In this document: positions 35,021-47,057 of the stretch, piece by piece
Layout: each line of letters begins with the position of its first letter
Numbering within the stretch: the first letter of the stretch is position 1
NCBI GenBank assembly: GCA_024305745.1
Contig: JAHRBS010000012.1
Coordinates: 625,001 to 689,000 of the forward strand
Source: Polyporus tsugae
Taxonomy: Eukaryota; Basidiomycota; Agaricomycetes; Polyporales; Polyporaceae
Length of the DNA: 64,000 nt
Direction of reading: 5' to 3'
The notes under the pieces: model-generated
Databases searched by the model: none
Seen by the model: only the letters and a program-made list of their open reading frames with translations
Told to the model about the DNA's origin: nothing
Translations under genes and position numbers: made by a program

Positions 35021-36860
35021 TTATGACGTGTTCGAAGGTTTTTCATGATGTGGTATCGCAGGACCCGTCTCCTCAACAACCTGCGACAATGCATTGAGAA
35101 GGGAAGCCACACATCCGGCACAAAATTTGATCAGTCACCTCCTGGAAACGTTCCGGGCTCCAGTGCATCTGTACTTTGTCCATCTGGTCTTCAGGTAGCC
35201 ACCACTCGAGGAACATAAAGAACAGGCAGTCAACGATGAGTATGATCGCATAGATGATCCCTGCGACGGGTCCCACGTCTCGAGTTCTGCGAGCACAGTC
35301 AACATGCACATTCGGAGTGAAAAGGTGGAGGACTCACCGTTGTATGCGTGTCCAGAAATCATATGGTTCAGAATCCATGATGGATTCGTACACGAGCTCC
35401 GTTCGCTGTGTGATCTCGGCCCAATCGTAGAAGCCTTTGATGCGTTCATGCCCTCGGTATGGGTCGTGCTTGCCAGCGGACACGATCCGAATAGCCTCCG
35501 ACATAGCTCGGATGACATCTGGAGCGAACGGTTAGAGGTGTTGATAACTGGAAGGCACGATACTGACCGTCCTCGTCAGGGTTGGCGAATGAGATCATGT
35601 CTTCCGGGAGGATCTCTGGTACGCCGCCAACACGGGTGGACACAACATACAGCCCCGCACAGGCCGCCTCTAGGATGGCAATGCCGAAGGCTTCGGTGAG
35701 GGACGTGTTCATGAAGATAGATCCTTGAGTCAAAACCTGAAACAAATATCGTGAGTGCAGAAAGGTAAACATGAACGGTATCCTAGATACCTTGCGAACG
35801 TCGCTGTGGCGTACGGGCCCCAAAACCTCGATGCGATCTTGAAGAAGATACTTTTCCCGCATCTGAAGTAAGTCAATCATCTTGGGACCATCGCCGCCTT
35901 GGTTAGGTTAGCTTTATGGGCGGGTGGTTTGCTAGCACTGCGAACGTACCGACGAGGAATCGGACGTTGGGGAACATGGCGCATATTCGAGGTGCGGTTG
36001 CAATCAGGAGGTCAATGCCTTTTCTGTATGCTAACCTCGACACTACTACGATAGTTACTGTCAGACTGTTCAGTGCAGGGTCGAAAGGGGCCCAGTAGAT
36101 TGCTTCTTACTCGTGTTTCCAGAAGGAGGTAGTGACGCAGGTTTGAACTGATCTGCGACAAGTGCATTTGGAATGACGTGGACAACACTTGGTTGTAGTC
36201 TCGCGCGCAGAACCGTGTTCTCTCGGCTGTGCCAAGGGTCAGCATAGTTGCGCAAGAGACGTACGTGAAGGCGGCGGACCCGGTATGCGAGACGCATATC
36301 GCAGCGTCCACGTTGCGCAGTGCGGCTTCAAGTAACTTGTTGGTGAGTATACTTGCAGCATCGTCGAACCCGAAAAGACTATGATCAGTAAAGACCGTCC
36401 GTACGCCCAGCAAGTGAGCGTGGAGGATTGCTTCCTGGCCCAGGGAGGACAAACCAGCGTGGCTATGAACGAGTTGGATGGTTTCGCGTAGAATGATTGT
36501 CCGAAAATAGGGTAGGAAGCAGAGGTAGTTGGGCAATGTGGCTGACGAGGCGATAGTCGGGAAGGGAATATAGTAGACCTTCAACGCTGGCAACAACCAT
36601 CGAATGCCAACGCGGTCCGGCGGATGACTGTGCGTTATTACAATGACCTAGGACGTTGTTAACACGCCCGGTAGCTGGCGAATATGCGCTGCATACCTTG
36701 TGACCACGGCGAATGAGGTTTGCACTGAGCATGTAGATGTGGTTTTCGACCCCGCCAACGTTGGGGTGGAAAAAGTCGCATATCATCCTGATAATAGAGC
36801 AGTTTAGTATCAATCCAATATCCAGGTCAAGGAGTCCGCTTACGCGATGTTGATACCCAT
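35021..36860 (-). CDS. GPI N-acetylglucosaminyltransferase catalytic subunit (PIG-A/Gpi3)
   Basis: Transfers GlcNAc from UDP-GlcNAc to phosphatidylinositol, the first step of GPI-anchor synthesis, on the cytosolic face of the ER. A tiny first exon (36860-36844) encodes MGINIA and splices to [18 protein letters not shown], the standard PIG-A opening. [13 protein letters not shown] and [10 protein letters not shown] follow. The GT4-family retaining motif is [15 protein letters not shown], with the two glutamates spaced as expected. A hydrophobic segment near the C-terminus ([19 protein letters not shown]) is the usual single membrane anchor. The last exon ends in TAA at 35021-35023 after VVEETGPA. 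Length is about 500 residues, normal for the family. I read no disruption. Confidence 0.93.
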
Positions 36861-36971
36861 CGCTGCTGTCTACATGACTCGTCTGCAAAGGTCTGGCTGG
36901 TATAAGTACAATGTATCGGCTGGTATCGGTGTCCGAGTCGAAATATACCCAGGTGATTGCCACTGATCAGC

Positions 36972-37055
36972 GGTTCGGTGGTGTAGTTAGTTATCACGTC
37001 TGTCTCACATACATGCGTGCACAGGCGGTCCCCGGTTCGAGCCCGGGTCGAATCA
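36972..37055 (+). tRNA. tRNA-Val (anticodon CAC) with a 10-nt intron
   Basis: The acceptor arm pairs 36972-36978 (GGTTCGG) with 37048-37054 (TCGAATC), with two G-U pairs and discriminator A at 37055. The D arm spans 36981-36997, the anticodon stem pairs 36999-37003 with 37021-37025, and the T arm is CCCGG-TTCGAGC-CCGGG at 37031-37047. The anticodon CAC lies at 37006-37008. Between position 37 of the tRNA and the rest of the loop there are ten extra bases, 37010-37019, read as an intron. The B box GGTTCGAGCCC fits RNA polymerase III, and TTTT follows at 37057-37060. The gene lies between two divergent protein genes. Confidence 0.9.
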
Positions 37056-37060
37056 GTTTT
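37056..37060 (+). terminator. RNA polymerase III terminator of the tRNA gene
   Basis: A run of four T at 37057-37060 directly after the discriminator base of tRNA-Val, the standard polymerase III stop signal. Confidence 0.65.
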
Positions 37061-37260
37061 GTCGAACAGGGGCTGGATGCGGAAGGCTATTAGTATTATC
37101 GAGGGAGGGCACTGCAGCGAGGGCTTGGCGAGATGTTGCAGTTTCAGGCTGCGACGGGTGCACACGTTCCTCGTCTCCCGCCTCCTCCTGCCTTCCTCTC
37201 CCCGTTTCAAGTGCCACTCCCCTCACCTTCCTTCCTTTCCTTTTCGTTTGTGCTCTCGCC

Positions 37261-39998
37261 ATGGCCTCTCTGGACAAGATTGACGCTACCAATCCCCTCG
37301 ACGAGGATGCTCCTGGCCAACCCATCTCCGTCCCAGACTCCAGCGACACCGGCGAGAGCGGAAAGCTCAAGATGATCGTCCAGCTCGTCAAGAAGTGCCT
37401 CGGAGTCAAGGATATCGCTGCTATGTGCGTTCACCCCACCTTCTCTACTCTGCCATTCATGGCCAACACTCTGTCTGTCCCAGGCGTCTTTCTCTTCCCG
37501 CATCGCTGCTAGAACCGATACCTAACCTCGAGTACTGGCAATACCTGGACCGCCCAGATCTCTTCGCTGCGTGAGTAGTTGCGCTGCACCACCGGTACCT
37601 CTGGCTCTCGTTGCTGAGTGGACTCGTATTCAGCATCAATGATTCCGACGACCCCTTCGAGCGTATGCTGGCCGTACTTCGATTCACCTTCACGAAGGAC
37701 CTGAAGTTTATTGTGAGTACCGTATTTTGTCTGCAGTATCATACGCCTTGCACCTGCTTGTATGCGTGCCGCGCGATCGATGGGGGCCACGCCAGGGTAG
37801 TGAAGGAGCGGCGATTCCTGCGTTGCACTTCCCGGGCCTCGCCGATGACTCTTAGCCTGGACTCCAGCTTCTCGGCGTGCTGCGCACAACCATGAAGCTT
37901 CTTTGACTTCACCTGGTGCAGTGGCGCTCTGAGGCTGGTGGTTGCTAACGTCAGGCGTCCATTTCCGTACTTCTGCTTCCTCGCTACTGTGTATCACCCA
38001 GTGGGGCCAGTTGGGAGGGGTGCTCAATGCTTGTGGACGCTGCGACCGCTTTCAGAGCTCGTTGATAGAAGTGACAGGCTATGCGAGGCTAGCCGACATG
38101 CTCTTCTCCGAAAGCCTTCGAGCGGGGCCACTGAGCAAAGTGGTATAATATTGGTGTCGAACGGTGCAGATCTATGGTGTCTACATACAGTCGTCTCCTA
38201 GTGCGTCCAGCATCTAGCGTCCACGAGCACCCCTAAGATTCGGGGCACATGGAGCCAAAAAAAACTACCTGCCTCCTTCAATCGCACAACGGCTTGCGCC
38301 AAGTTGTGTCCTGTGGAGATACCCAAACTTCCTTGCGGACAGATATTCAACAACGGAAGCGAGGCGAATTGTAGTTCATTTTTTGGCACCATGTGGCAGT
38401 CGCCGCCCATCAATGAGCCCAACACACTATGCCTGGGCCGCGCGATCTGGGGTTGGCGATGTTGGCGTTTCCATTAGTTTCAACGAGACGTGTTCAATAC
38501 AGAGTGCCGCACTGCGAATGTACACGAGTTGTTTTGGGGTCCTCGCTTTTGACCTTCCTTCCTCGCCAAGAAATTCTTGAATAGATACTGACAGCCCCAC
38601 AGAGAGGAAAGGTTTGCAAGCCATACAACTCCGTCCTTGGCGAACACTTCCGTTCACACTGGGACGTGATACCCGTCTCCTATCCCTCGGATCCCAACGC
38701 GCCTCCCATTCAGCATATTTACCTCCTGCCGCCTGCCGCCGAACCAGCCCAAACGTCGTCATCGTACTTCTTCTCTTCCGCGACGCAATCAGCACCCAAC
38801 GTGGTCCACCCCACGCTCTCTGAGAGCGCCAGCATCAAGAGCGCCAAGAGCGGGTTCAGCGGGCTCAGCTTTATGTCGCGTGGCGGGCCTTCGACCACGG
38901 CCAAGACGACGCCGTCGACCTCCCCCGAGCTTGTGGAGAGGAACCCCGCGGCGGGCATGTCCGACCTGAGCCTCGCGTCGGGCGGGGCGGACCTAGTTGA
39001 AGCCGACGACGGCACCGCGGACCAGCCGCGGATCCGCGTCGTCTACCTGACGGAGCAGGTATCGCACCACCCGCCTGTGTCTGCGTACCACGCTGTGTGC
39101 CCGAGCCGGCACCTCGAGCTCGCGGGGATCGACCAGATCTCGGCGAAGGTGTCGGGCACGACGCTGCGCGTGATGCCGGGCTCGTTCAACAAGGGCATCT
39201 TCGTGCGCATTACGGGCGATGCGGGCGCGGGCGAGACGTACCACATCACGCACCCCGTCGCGTCCGTGAACGGGCTCCTGCGCGGTAGCTTCTACGTCAC
39301 CGTAGGCGACTCGACGGTCATCACGTGTGCGGGCGGGGCGGCGGACGGGCAGAAGCTGCGGGTGATCATCGACTACAAGGAGGAGTCGTGGCTGGGGAGA
39401 GCCCAGTTTGCGCTCGAGGGCGTGATCCACTCGTACGACCCCAAGGAGAGCGTGCACGAGGAGTGGACGCGCGTGAAGCACGTCCCGAGGGACCGCGTGC
39501 TCGCGGTGTTCGACGGGTCGTGGCGGGGACGTGTGCGGTGGAAGCGCGTGGACGCGCCGGATAGCGAATACGCGACGCTCCTGGATGTGTCGACGCTGGG
39601 GATCATCCCGAAGGTGGTACGCCCGCTGGAGAAGCAGCTGCCGACGGAGAGCAGGAAGCTGTGGGAGACCGTCACCACGAGGCTGTTGAAGAAGGAGTTC
39701 GGCGACGCGACGAAGCACAAGCTTGCGATCGAGCAGAAGCAGCGGGACGACGCTGCGGAGCGCAAGCGGAGAGGTGTCCCGTAAGTGCCTTCCCATTCCT
39801 GTCGCTGGACATGCCATTGATGGGTCGTGTCGTAGGTTTACTCCCAAGTACTTCGAGAACGACATCTCGACGGGAATACCGACGCTTACGGAGGAAGGTC
39901 GCAAGGCGCTCGAGGAGGAGCTCAGCGAGAATTCCGAACATACACTAGAGGAGGAAGCGACACCCACCTCGGTGACACCCAGTTCCAAGTCAGACTGA
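37261..39998 (+). CDS. oxysterol-binding protein-related lipid transfer protein (Osh4/Kes1 type)
   Basis: Moves sterol and PI4P between membranes. Five exons: 37261-37424, 37484-37570, 37634-37712, 38603-39780 and 39836-39998, 556 residues. It has only the lipid-binding ORD domain, with no PH or ankyrin part. The family signature EQVSHHPPVSAY is present, preceded by a low-complexity Ser-rich insert of about 100 residues (about 125-225) that separates the FRSHWDVIPV strand from the signature and is absent in short Osh proteins. The C-terminus carries the conserved KYFE motif in FTPKYFEND. Intron 3 is about 890 bp against the local norm of 50-65 bp. Confidence 0.93.
37713..38602 (+). other. 890-bp intron in the oxysterol-binding protein gene
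   Basis: Runs from a GTGAGT donor after LRFTFTKDLKFI to a CCCACAG acceptor before GKVCKPYNSVLGE. The flanking protein is continuous in the family, so no exon is missing. It has no coding frame of note and no obvious inverted ends by eye. It may contain an inserted, now decayed, element. Confidence 0.7.
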
Positions 39999-40735
39999 AT
40001 AATCTCGACCTCAGCGGAGGTGTTGCAGATACGACCTTCACGATTTACGCCACGACCACTCTATGCTATACAGAAGGATGGGTTCGGTCCCCCTTCCCCT
40101 TTCCTTCCCCTTCCATTCAATCACTCTCACCGGCGACGGCATTACCGAACGCTTCCTTGGCTGTCGCGTCTGTAAGATAGTCTATACCACAGTCCGTGCT
40201 GCCACGTCTCTCGTCGCGTATGTCGGGAGTCGCGAGTCGCACGGACACGTTTTCTTCCGGATCAGATGTAGATGCACTAATCGCTGTTGTCCGTCCATCG
40301 TTGCGCCATCGCCATACATATAGCATGCATCCGTGTGTACCTCCATATATCATTGCATCGCTCTCATAGACGTTTTCGTGACATGCAGAATTGGTTTCGA
40401 ATCCATGACCAGCCTTCACTTTTCGAAGGCTATCGGTATGAACCTCATGTCAACCGCCTTGCAATGCTCTTCAGAAGTTCAGCCTTTACTCGCATATCTC
40501 GCATATCGGCCCCTGGCACATGCCTGGCGGACGAATGTACAGCCTCTTCAGCTTATGGAGACGAATCTGCCCAGTGTACCGGACTTCGGGCCCGGGGACA
40601 TCAAGGCTGTCCCACTGAGAGGTGAATCGATGATATTCACAAAGACTACCCAATACCTGTACATGTCAAGATTATCTACCGACTTAGACCGAATTGTTTG
40701 CCGCGTCGTCCGAAGCAAGCCGTCCGAGCACATTT
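39999..40735. other. convergent intergenic region
   Basis: About 740 bp between the stop codons of the oxysterol-binding protein gene (+) and prolyl-tRNA synthetase (-). An open frame exists on the plus strand but resembles nothing I know and has no splice structure. It probably holds the two 3' untranslated regions. Confidence 0.45.
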
Positions 40736-43279
40736 CTAGTAAGACCGCCCGAAGAGGGTCCAGCGCTTCGCGTCCTTGCCGCACCCCACGCACTTCGTCA
40801 CCCCGGGCTCGATCTTCGCCCACCGGCTCTGGTCGAACGGGATGCACAACGACTTGGCCCCCGCAGACGGCGCCCGCTCGTCCTGCGGCTCCGACGCCGA
40901 CGCCTTCGCAGAGCGCTCCTTGATGTCGTCTTCGCACGCCTCGGCCTCGCACCACGGCATCACGACGACGCACTTGTCGTCGAGCGTCGGCACGACGTCC
41001 TCCCACTTGCGCACCTCGCGCAGACGGCTGAAGTACGTCTCCTGCGCGCGCGTGAACATGTCTGACTGGATCGTGTCGAGCAGTTGGGAGACGGTCGCCT
41101 CGATGTTCGCGAGCGGGATGGGGGCTTTTGCGCCGGTGTCGCGGCGGGCGGTGAGCGTTTGGGACTTGGCGAGGTCCTGGGGCCCGATCTCAAGCCGGAG
41201 GGGGACACCCTGTGTAGAATATGGTGGTTAGCTGCGTTGCCAAACAACGATACATATCCTAACACTCGCCTTCTGCTCCCAGTCGTTGAACTTGTAACCG
41301 GGAGTGTAGCCTTCGCGGAGGTCAGCCTGCGCACGGATGCCAGCCTTCTTCAACTTCGCAGCTAAGTCCGCGGCTGCGTCGTTCACCGCCCTCCGCTGCT
41401 CGTCCGTCGACCTCGCGGTGACCCCGCACGGCACAACCACCACCTGCAGCACCGCCACCCGCGGCGGCAGCACCAGGCCCTGGTTGTCCCCATGCACCAT
41501 CACCATCACCCCGATAACGCGCGTCGATAGCCCCCACGAGTTCTGCCACGCATATGACTTGCTCTGACCGGTGGGGTCATTCGGGTCCTCCACGAAGATG
41601 TTGAACATCTCGGGGCGCGAGAAGTTCTGGCCCAGGCAGTGCGACGTCGCGCCCTGGATCCCGCGCCCCGTCGTCGGCACGAAGCCCTCCACCGTCGTCG
41701 TGTACAGCCCGCCGGCGAACTTCTCCTTCTCCGACTTCACGCCCGGGATCACCGGCACCGCGAGCAGCTCCTCATACACGCGCCGGTAGAGATCGAGGAT
41801 CGCGATCACCTCCTCGTCGGCCTCGGGCTTCGTGAGGAACGCGGTGTGGCCCTCCTGCCAGAGGAACTCGCGCGTGCGGAGGAACGGCTGCGGGTTCTTG
41901 AACTCCCATCGGACGACGCTGTTCCATTGGTTCAGCTTGAGGGGGAGATCACGGTGGCTCTGGATCCACTTGGCGTAGTCTAGTGTATGGTCAATAGGGA
42001 TGTACTGCAGTGGGTCGAGGACGACGTACAAGGGTACATGACGGTTTCGGAGGTGGGACGGATGGCGATGGGTTCCTCGAGTTCTGACTTGCCTCTGTAA
42101 ACCTAAGTTTGAGCAAACTTCTTACGCGCATCCTTTTAAGAACTCACGCTCGCGTGACCCAGGCGACCTCAGGGGAGAAGCCCTCGACGTGATCCTTCTC
42201 GCGCTCCAGGACCTTGGCAGAGACGAACATGGGGAAGTACGCGTTCTGCACGCCCATTGCCTTGATCTTGGCGTTGAACCATTCTGCGAAACGGTGAGCA
42301 TGGGGCGTGTGCTTCGCGGAGGAGGTCCAAACCTTGGATGGTCTCCCAAATGCTATATGACCAGGGACGGAGGATGTAGCAGCCAGAAACGTTATAGTAC
42401 TCAAGCATGTCGGCCTTGATGAGCACGTTGGTGTACCACGTCGGGAAGTCGACCTCCTTCTTCACGCCGATGGCGATCCGGACCGCGCCCTCAATCCTGG
42501 CGTCCTCCCTCCCGGTTCTCGCGGGAGTAGGCGTGCCTGCGGCAGCAGTAGCAGCAGCACCGTCTGCGGAAGCCTGGAGGGCGGCGACATCGACCTCGTG
42601 TAGTGTTGGGGTGCCCTCGACGGCAAAATGCTTGATGTATGCGTAAAGATCCTTCCCAGAGAGGAAGACGGTGGAGTCAGAGGACAGGCCGCGGACGGCG
42701 AATGTGGATGTTGAGGAACTGATGGAGGATTCGATGACGGTGGTGATTTTAGGGTATGTTTGTGAGGTGATGGCGAGGGGAGAAACTGACAACGGGGATC
42801 AGCAGACGATCCTACATGGGGCCACTCTCAGCACAGTTATGGCTCGAGCATGCTATGCTCCTTCGAGACCGCGGAGGTACCCAGAGAATCAGAAGCGGAC
42901 TAAACGGATTGCAAACGATGGTTACGCTAGAGAGAAAGTGAAAGGACTCACGAGAGTTTTTGTCGAGGCTGAAGAAGTCTTTCAACAAATCCTCGGAAGC
43001 GAGGCGGAGTTCCTTCAAATTCAGGTGCTTCCCGAGGACTCCAGACGGCACATCGGAGGACTCTCGCGCGATCACGAAGACTGGGACGGGAGTTGCGGTC
43101 TTCGCGGTCTTGGGCTTGTAGACGAGGGTCTTGATCAGCTCGAAGCCCTGCGGGGCGGAGGAGCTGGCCTCGAGAGCCTCGCGCCAGGACTGGGGCGAGT
43201 TGGTCTGCGCATGGGAAACCGTCGCGGATGGGGTGATGGAAAGGGTCGCGAGAGATGCTGTGATAGAGTCTAGGGACAT
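40736..43279 (-). CDS. prolyl-tRNA synthetase, eukaryotic class II type
   Basis: Charges tRNA-Pro. The start at 43279 opens [10 protein letters not shown]. An N-terminal region (about residues 15-110, [18 protein letters not shown] then [17 protein letters not shown]) resembles the YbaK-like editing or insertion domain found at the N-terminus of fungal enzymes. The core follows: [50 protein letters not shown], the class II motif [14 protein letters not shown], motif 2 around [27 protein letters not shown] (read across two short segments), and a C-terminal zinc-type [11 protein letters not shown] near the stop at 40736. Length is about 700 residues. The first intron is 166 bp. The frame stays open upstream to 43570, giving a possible 97-residue extension. 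Confidence 0.93.
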
Positions 43280-43570
43280 GGCAGGAGGGGAGGAGTGAAA
43301 GAATCTGCGAGAGGGCGGGGCTGCGCAGAGGGAGCGGGGGTGACTCGTCGAAACGGGAGAGTGGATGTGACTTGGTGGTACGGCGCTTTGCGAGATAGAC
43401 TGGACAGTTTTGGAGGGAGATGTTATCAGATGCCGCGATGGAACGAGGACTCTCCGTCCGAGCAGAGGGATCCGGCCCCCGCACGCCCTCGGGGCAAGCA
43501 TCCGCGCGCGCAGACAGTCAGAAGGCAGCCCAGTACAAAGTCGCGTCAGCTCGAGTTGTGACGCGACCAA
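43280..43570 (-). other. possible N-terminal mitochondrial targeting extension of prolyl-tRNA synthetase
   Basis: 97 codons in frame with the start at 43279, without a stop. The translation is rich in Arg and Ser with almost no acidic residues, starts near an ATG at 43570 with another at 43501, and ends RRFFHSSPPA just before the cytosolic start. That is the pattern of a cleavable mitochondrial presequence. It may be translated as an alternative start or be untranslated leader. Confidence 0.5.
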
Positions 43571-44782
43571 GCCTCCCGTACTTCGACGCGATCGGGGCGC
43601 TCAGCTCGCCCTGCAATCTACATCTACGCGAACTTGACCGTCCTCGGATCTTAAGCTTCATCGTACTCACCTTCCATCTCTCCCAACTCCTTCAACTCAA
43701 CGTCCGACAGAGTCAATGAAGCGTCACAACGCACATAACAATGGGTAATATGTTGTAACATTATGGTGGCTGGCAAAACCTAACCGTAACTGCATCATCG
43801 TCGGGTGCGCCAAGGACGCGAAGCTCTAGACCCTCTTCGAATCTTCGGCCAGAGTTGTGGAGCTCTGGAGTGCGGACGACGTGGTAATCTATTCTGTAGT
43901 CAGTATGTGTATTGAGTAGTTCAGCGGCACTTAAGTATCATCAATATACTTCTCAGCACGATAAGCCTTGCCTTCGTCGTGATCCAGCACACAGGGTGGT
44001 TCGATGTTCATGTGGCATTACCAATTCATTGCGATTGGTTGCGCCGCAGGACGATTGGAGAGAGGTTCAGGTAGAGTACAAAGCAAGATCGACACAGGGC
44101 AGACGTGCAGGGCCGTACCAGTACTAACAGGACGAAGTGACGAGCTGGTCATAACATACATTGAACGTTGTGACAAGTACCTAACTGTAGTTGTAATGCG
44201 GTGTGAGACTACGTCCTACTGTGTACTGTGGATCTAGCGGTGATGATGGGGGAATGGGCGATGGTGGCTGGAGTGTGGGAAGTGTGGGGAATAGATAGAT
44301 ACAACTGGGCGGGGGGCATGGATGTGAACATGAACATGATTGGTTGGTGGGGTGATGAACGTGTAGAGAATGGAGACGTGAAAGAAGGCGGTAGGAAGGA
44401 AGTCGGAGATTGCGAGAAGGACCGAAGGCAGCGGGCTGGATGCGGGGATGGGGGGCTGGGATTAAGACGGCGTTCGGGAGAGGAGAATGTACAGCGTGTT
44501 GACGACACAGACGGCGATTAGGACAACAATAAACATCATGCGGGTATGCAGACATGCAGTTTTGACAGACTGGCGAAGCGTCCCGGAGGAGAGCGTTGGC
44601 GACGACGAAAGTTCATGCTAGACAACACAGCGCGCGGCCATGCGCGCGGAGAACGAAGAGCGAAGAGCGAGACGATGAGACGATAGGATGTTCCAGGGTT
44701 CCGGGCCGGGGTATCCCTATCCAACCAGACACGCTGTCCGTGCGCAGTGGCCTGTTCACGAATCGCCGCAACGGGTAGGAAG
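43280..44782. other. spacer between prolyl-tRNA synthetase and cyclin genes
   Basis: Contains the prolyl-tRNA synthetase promoter, with a possible mitochondrial presequence up to 43570 (reported separately), and the 3' flank of the cyclin gene. A short minus-strand frame ending with a stop at 43761-43763 reads DYHVVRTPELHNSG and then LRVLGAPDDDAVTV, which looks protein-like, but I cannot connect it to upstream exons or a known family. It could be a decayed exon. Confidence 0.4.
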
Positions 44783-46802
44783 TCATGCTTGGAAGACCTC
44801 CCCGTCACTGTCCCCATGCTCTTGCGCGGCCTGAGCAGCGAGGATCTGCTCTTCCATCGCGCGTTGCTCGCGGATGAGCTCCTTGAGCGCAGGCAGCTCC
44901 GTCTCGAGCGAGACCTGCGAACTCTCCTCCCATCGCTGAAGGGCCCATTCACGCACGAAGACACTGGCCTGCGGAAGAGACAAGGGAACTTAGCTCCGCA
45001 AGTACCAAAAGCAAAACGCGTCACGTACCTTCAAGTACTTCTTTGAAGCGTACTTCTTAAAGAACGACTGGTGCCTGACGGGCTTCAGGATGTAATTGAG
45101 CATGAGGTTGGCCGTGGGGATGATGTCGCTCTCGCGGTACGACGAGTAATGCGCGAGATTATTAGTCTGTGCCTCTCGTCAGATCATGAACAGCGAATGC
45201 GACATGTTGAGAGACATACCCAGTCCGGGAACCCGAGAATTACGCGCGCCAACCAGATGGACGCAGCAGCGAGCAACGATGGAGGCGCGGCGATGAGACG
45301 CCACTCGAGACATTGGACCTCGAGCAGGTACTTGCCAATCGTACGCACTTGAATGTTGTATTCGTCCGCCTTGCTGATGCGTCGGAGGAAGTGGATGGGG
45401 TTCGGGTAGCTGAGGTTCCAGTCGATAGTCTTGAGCACGTAGCGCTCCGCTTGGAGGATCTCAGCCTCGGTGTACGAAGAGTCAGCGCAATAGAGGAAGT
45501 TGCTCGCGGACGGAGCAACAATCTCTTCCACTTTCGCCGCGATGAACATGCACGTGATCCCAACGAGTTGCAACTTCGCGAGGGATACGACGCGAGCGGA
45601 GAGGAAGCGGTCGATGATGTTGACACACAAGAAGAGCGTCTCGGGCAGGAGCCGAAAGCGCGAGTGAACCTGAATTAGCCAGTCGGTCAGGATGCCACGC
45701 ATTTTCCACGCGAGATCCTTCTGGTTGGCCATGTAGTTGGGGTTCGGCATGGTGGTTTGCTAAAGGAAGGTTGAGGATGCGCGCATACATGGACAGCAAA
45801 TGACGACTGACCTCAACCCCCTTCAAGTAGTCGAAGATCTCAACGACGTACTCACTGACCATGAGCGGGTCATCAGTGTCCTCCACGTCCAGATCGTCCC
45901 ACTGGTCGCCGAATGGGTCTGCCTCCAGCTGCTCGTCAGGCACGACAGCGTTTTCGACCTCTTCTTCGTGCAGCGCATCGACATCAGGTGTGTCCGATGA
46001 CGTACGACGCTTCTTGTACACACGGTGCGCCTCCTCTTCATCCTCGTCCGGTTTTGATGGCCGAGAGACACGACGGGGAACTTTCGACGCGGCGGGGACA
46101 CCGGTACGAACGGCTTCGCGGGCGGCGACAAACCGTTTGGGTGACGGTATGGGGGCGAGAGGCGTCGGGTCGACAGCCATGGCATCTTCGTCGTCCTCAC
46201 GCAGCGGTTGCAAACCCCGTGTTTGGGAGTGGGCGGGCCCGGTTGTACGCGTACGACGCGTAGCTGTTGTTGTGATTGTAGTGGTAGTTGTCGAGTCGAC
46301 AACAGCACGGAGGGGCTTACGAGCAGTGGTTGTTGTGGTCGTCTTCTGGAGAACGACGCCTTCGAACTTCTCCTTGATCTCCTTGACCCGCTCCTTGCCC
46401 TTGAGGTCTGAATGGCCTGCACTGGACTTGGCCTTGTTCTCTGGGGGCTTTGGGACCTCGCCGAGGGCCTCGCGCTTGCGCTTGACCTGGGTAGCGGGGT
46501 CGACCTTGGAGGAAGCAGCCACAGCGATGGACTTCGCCCTGGTGGCGGCGGTGGAGGCGGTAACGCGGGAAAGCCCTGGTGGCTTTACATTCTCAGGTTT
46601 CTCTGCAGCGGCTTGTGTGGATGAGGGTTTCGCGCGGGAAGCTACTGTACGTCCAGGACGTGCTGTCGCGTTCTCCTTGTCTTTGAGGACGGTGGTGCGA
46701 CCGGCGGCCCGTGTCACACGCCGTGTCTGCAACGAACACGGGTGAGGACGACAGAGACGGTGGCCTCTGCTGTGAGAGACTTACTGGGATCGCTGAAGAC
46801 AT
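44783..46802 (-). CDS. B-type mitotic cyclin
   Basis: Activates Cdk1 for entry into mitosis. Five exons: 46802-46785, 46726-45812, 45759-45220, 45166-45029 and 44968-44783, 598 residues. The first exon is only 18 bp (MSSAIP) and splices to TRRVTRAAGRTTVLKDKEN. A KEN box (residues about 22-24) and a destruction-box-like REALGEVPK (near residue 95) would mark it for APC/C degradation. The cyclin box follows in exon 3: MRGILTDWLIQVHSRFRL, LFLCVNIIDRFLS, LVGITCMFIAAKVEEI, and the second box through exon 4. The N-terminal 300 residues are low-complexity and charged. The long N-terminus and both degradation motifs separate it from G1 cyclins. Confidence 0.93.
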
Positions 46803-47057
46803 GAAGGACACAGCAGAGGTCTTGCGTGGTTAGGCGTACAGGATGGAGTAGGAGAGTGTTGGATTGAATGAACACAGACGCTCGACCCCAGGCTCGTTTT
46901 GTTCAACATCAGTCGCAAACACAACAAAATAACACGCTCCCTAAGCGCGCATCGCACGTGACACGCGCCTCGGTCGCCCGCTGCCACTGCCAGTGAGTCT
47001 GACTCCAGCGCTGGCTTGCTTTGTGCTCTCTGTCTCTCTCTGGCCCCCTCCCGGTCC
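46803..47057. promoter_or_regulatory. divergent promoter between cyclin and isoleucyl-tRNA synthetase genes
   Basis: 255 bp between two start codons that face away from each other. Both promoters must lie here. A CT-rich stretch precedes the isoleucyl-tRNA synthetase start. No other signal was recognised. Confidence 0.45.

Noticed and set aside
40333..40923. Plus-strand frame of 196 codons between the oxysterol-binding protein and prolyl-tRNA synthetase genes
   Set aside because: Its second half overlaps the prolyl-tRNA synthetase coding region and its first half has no recognisable protein features.
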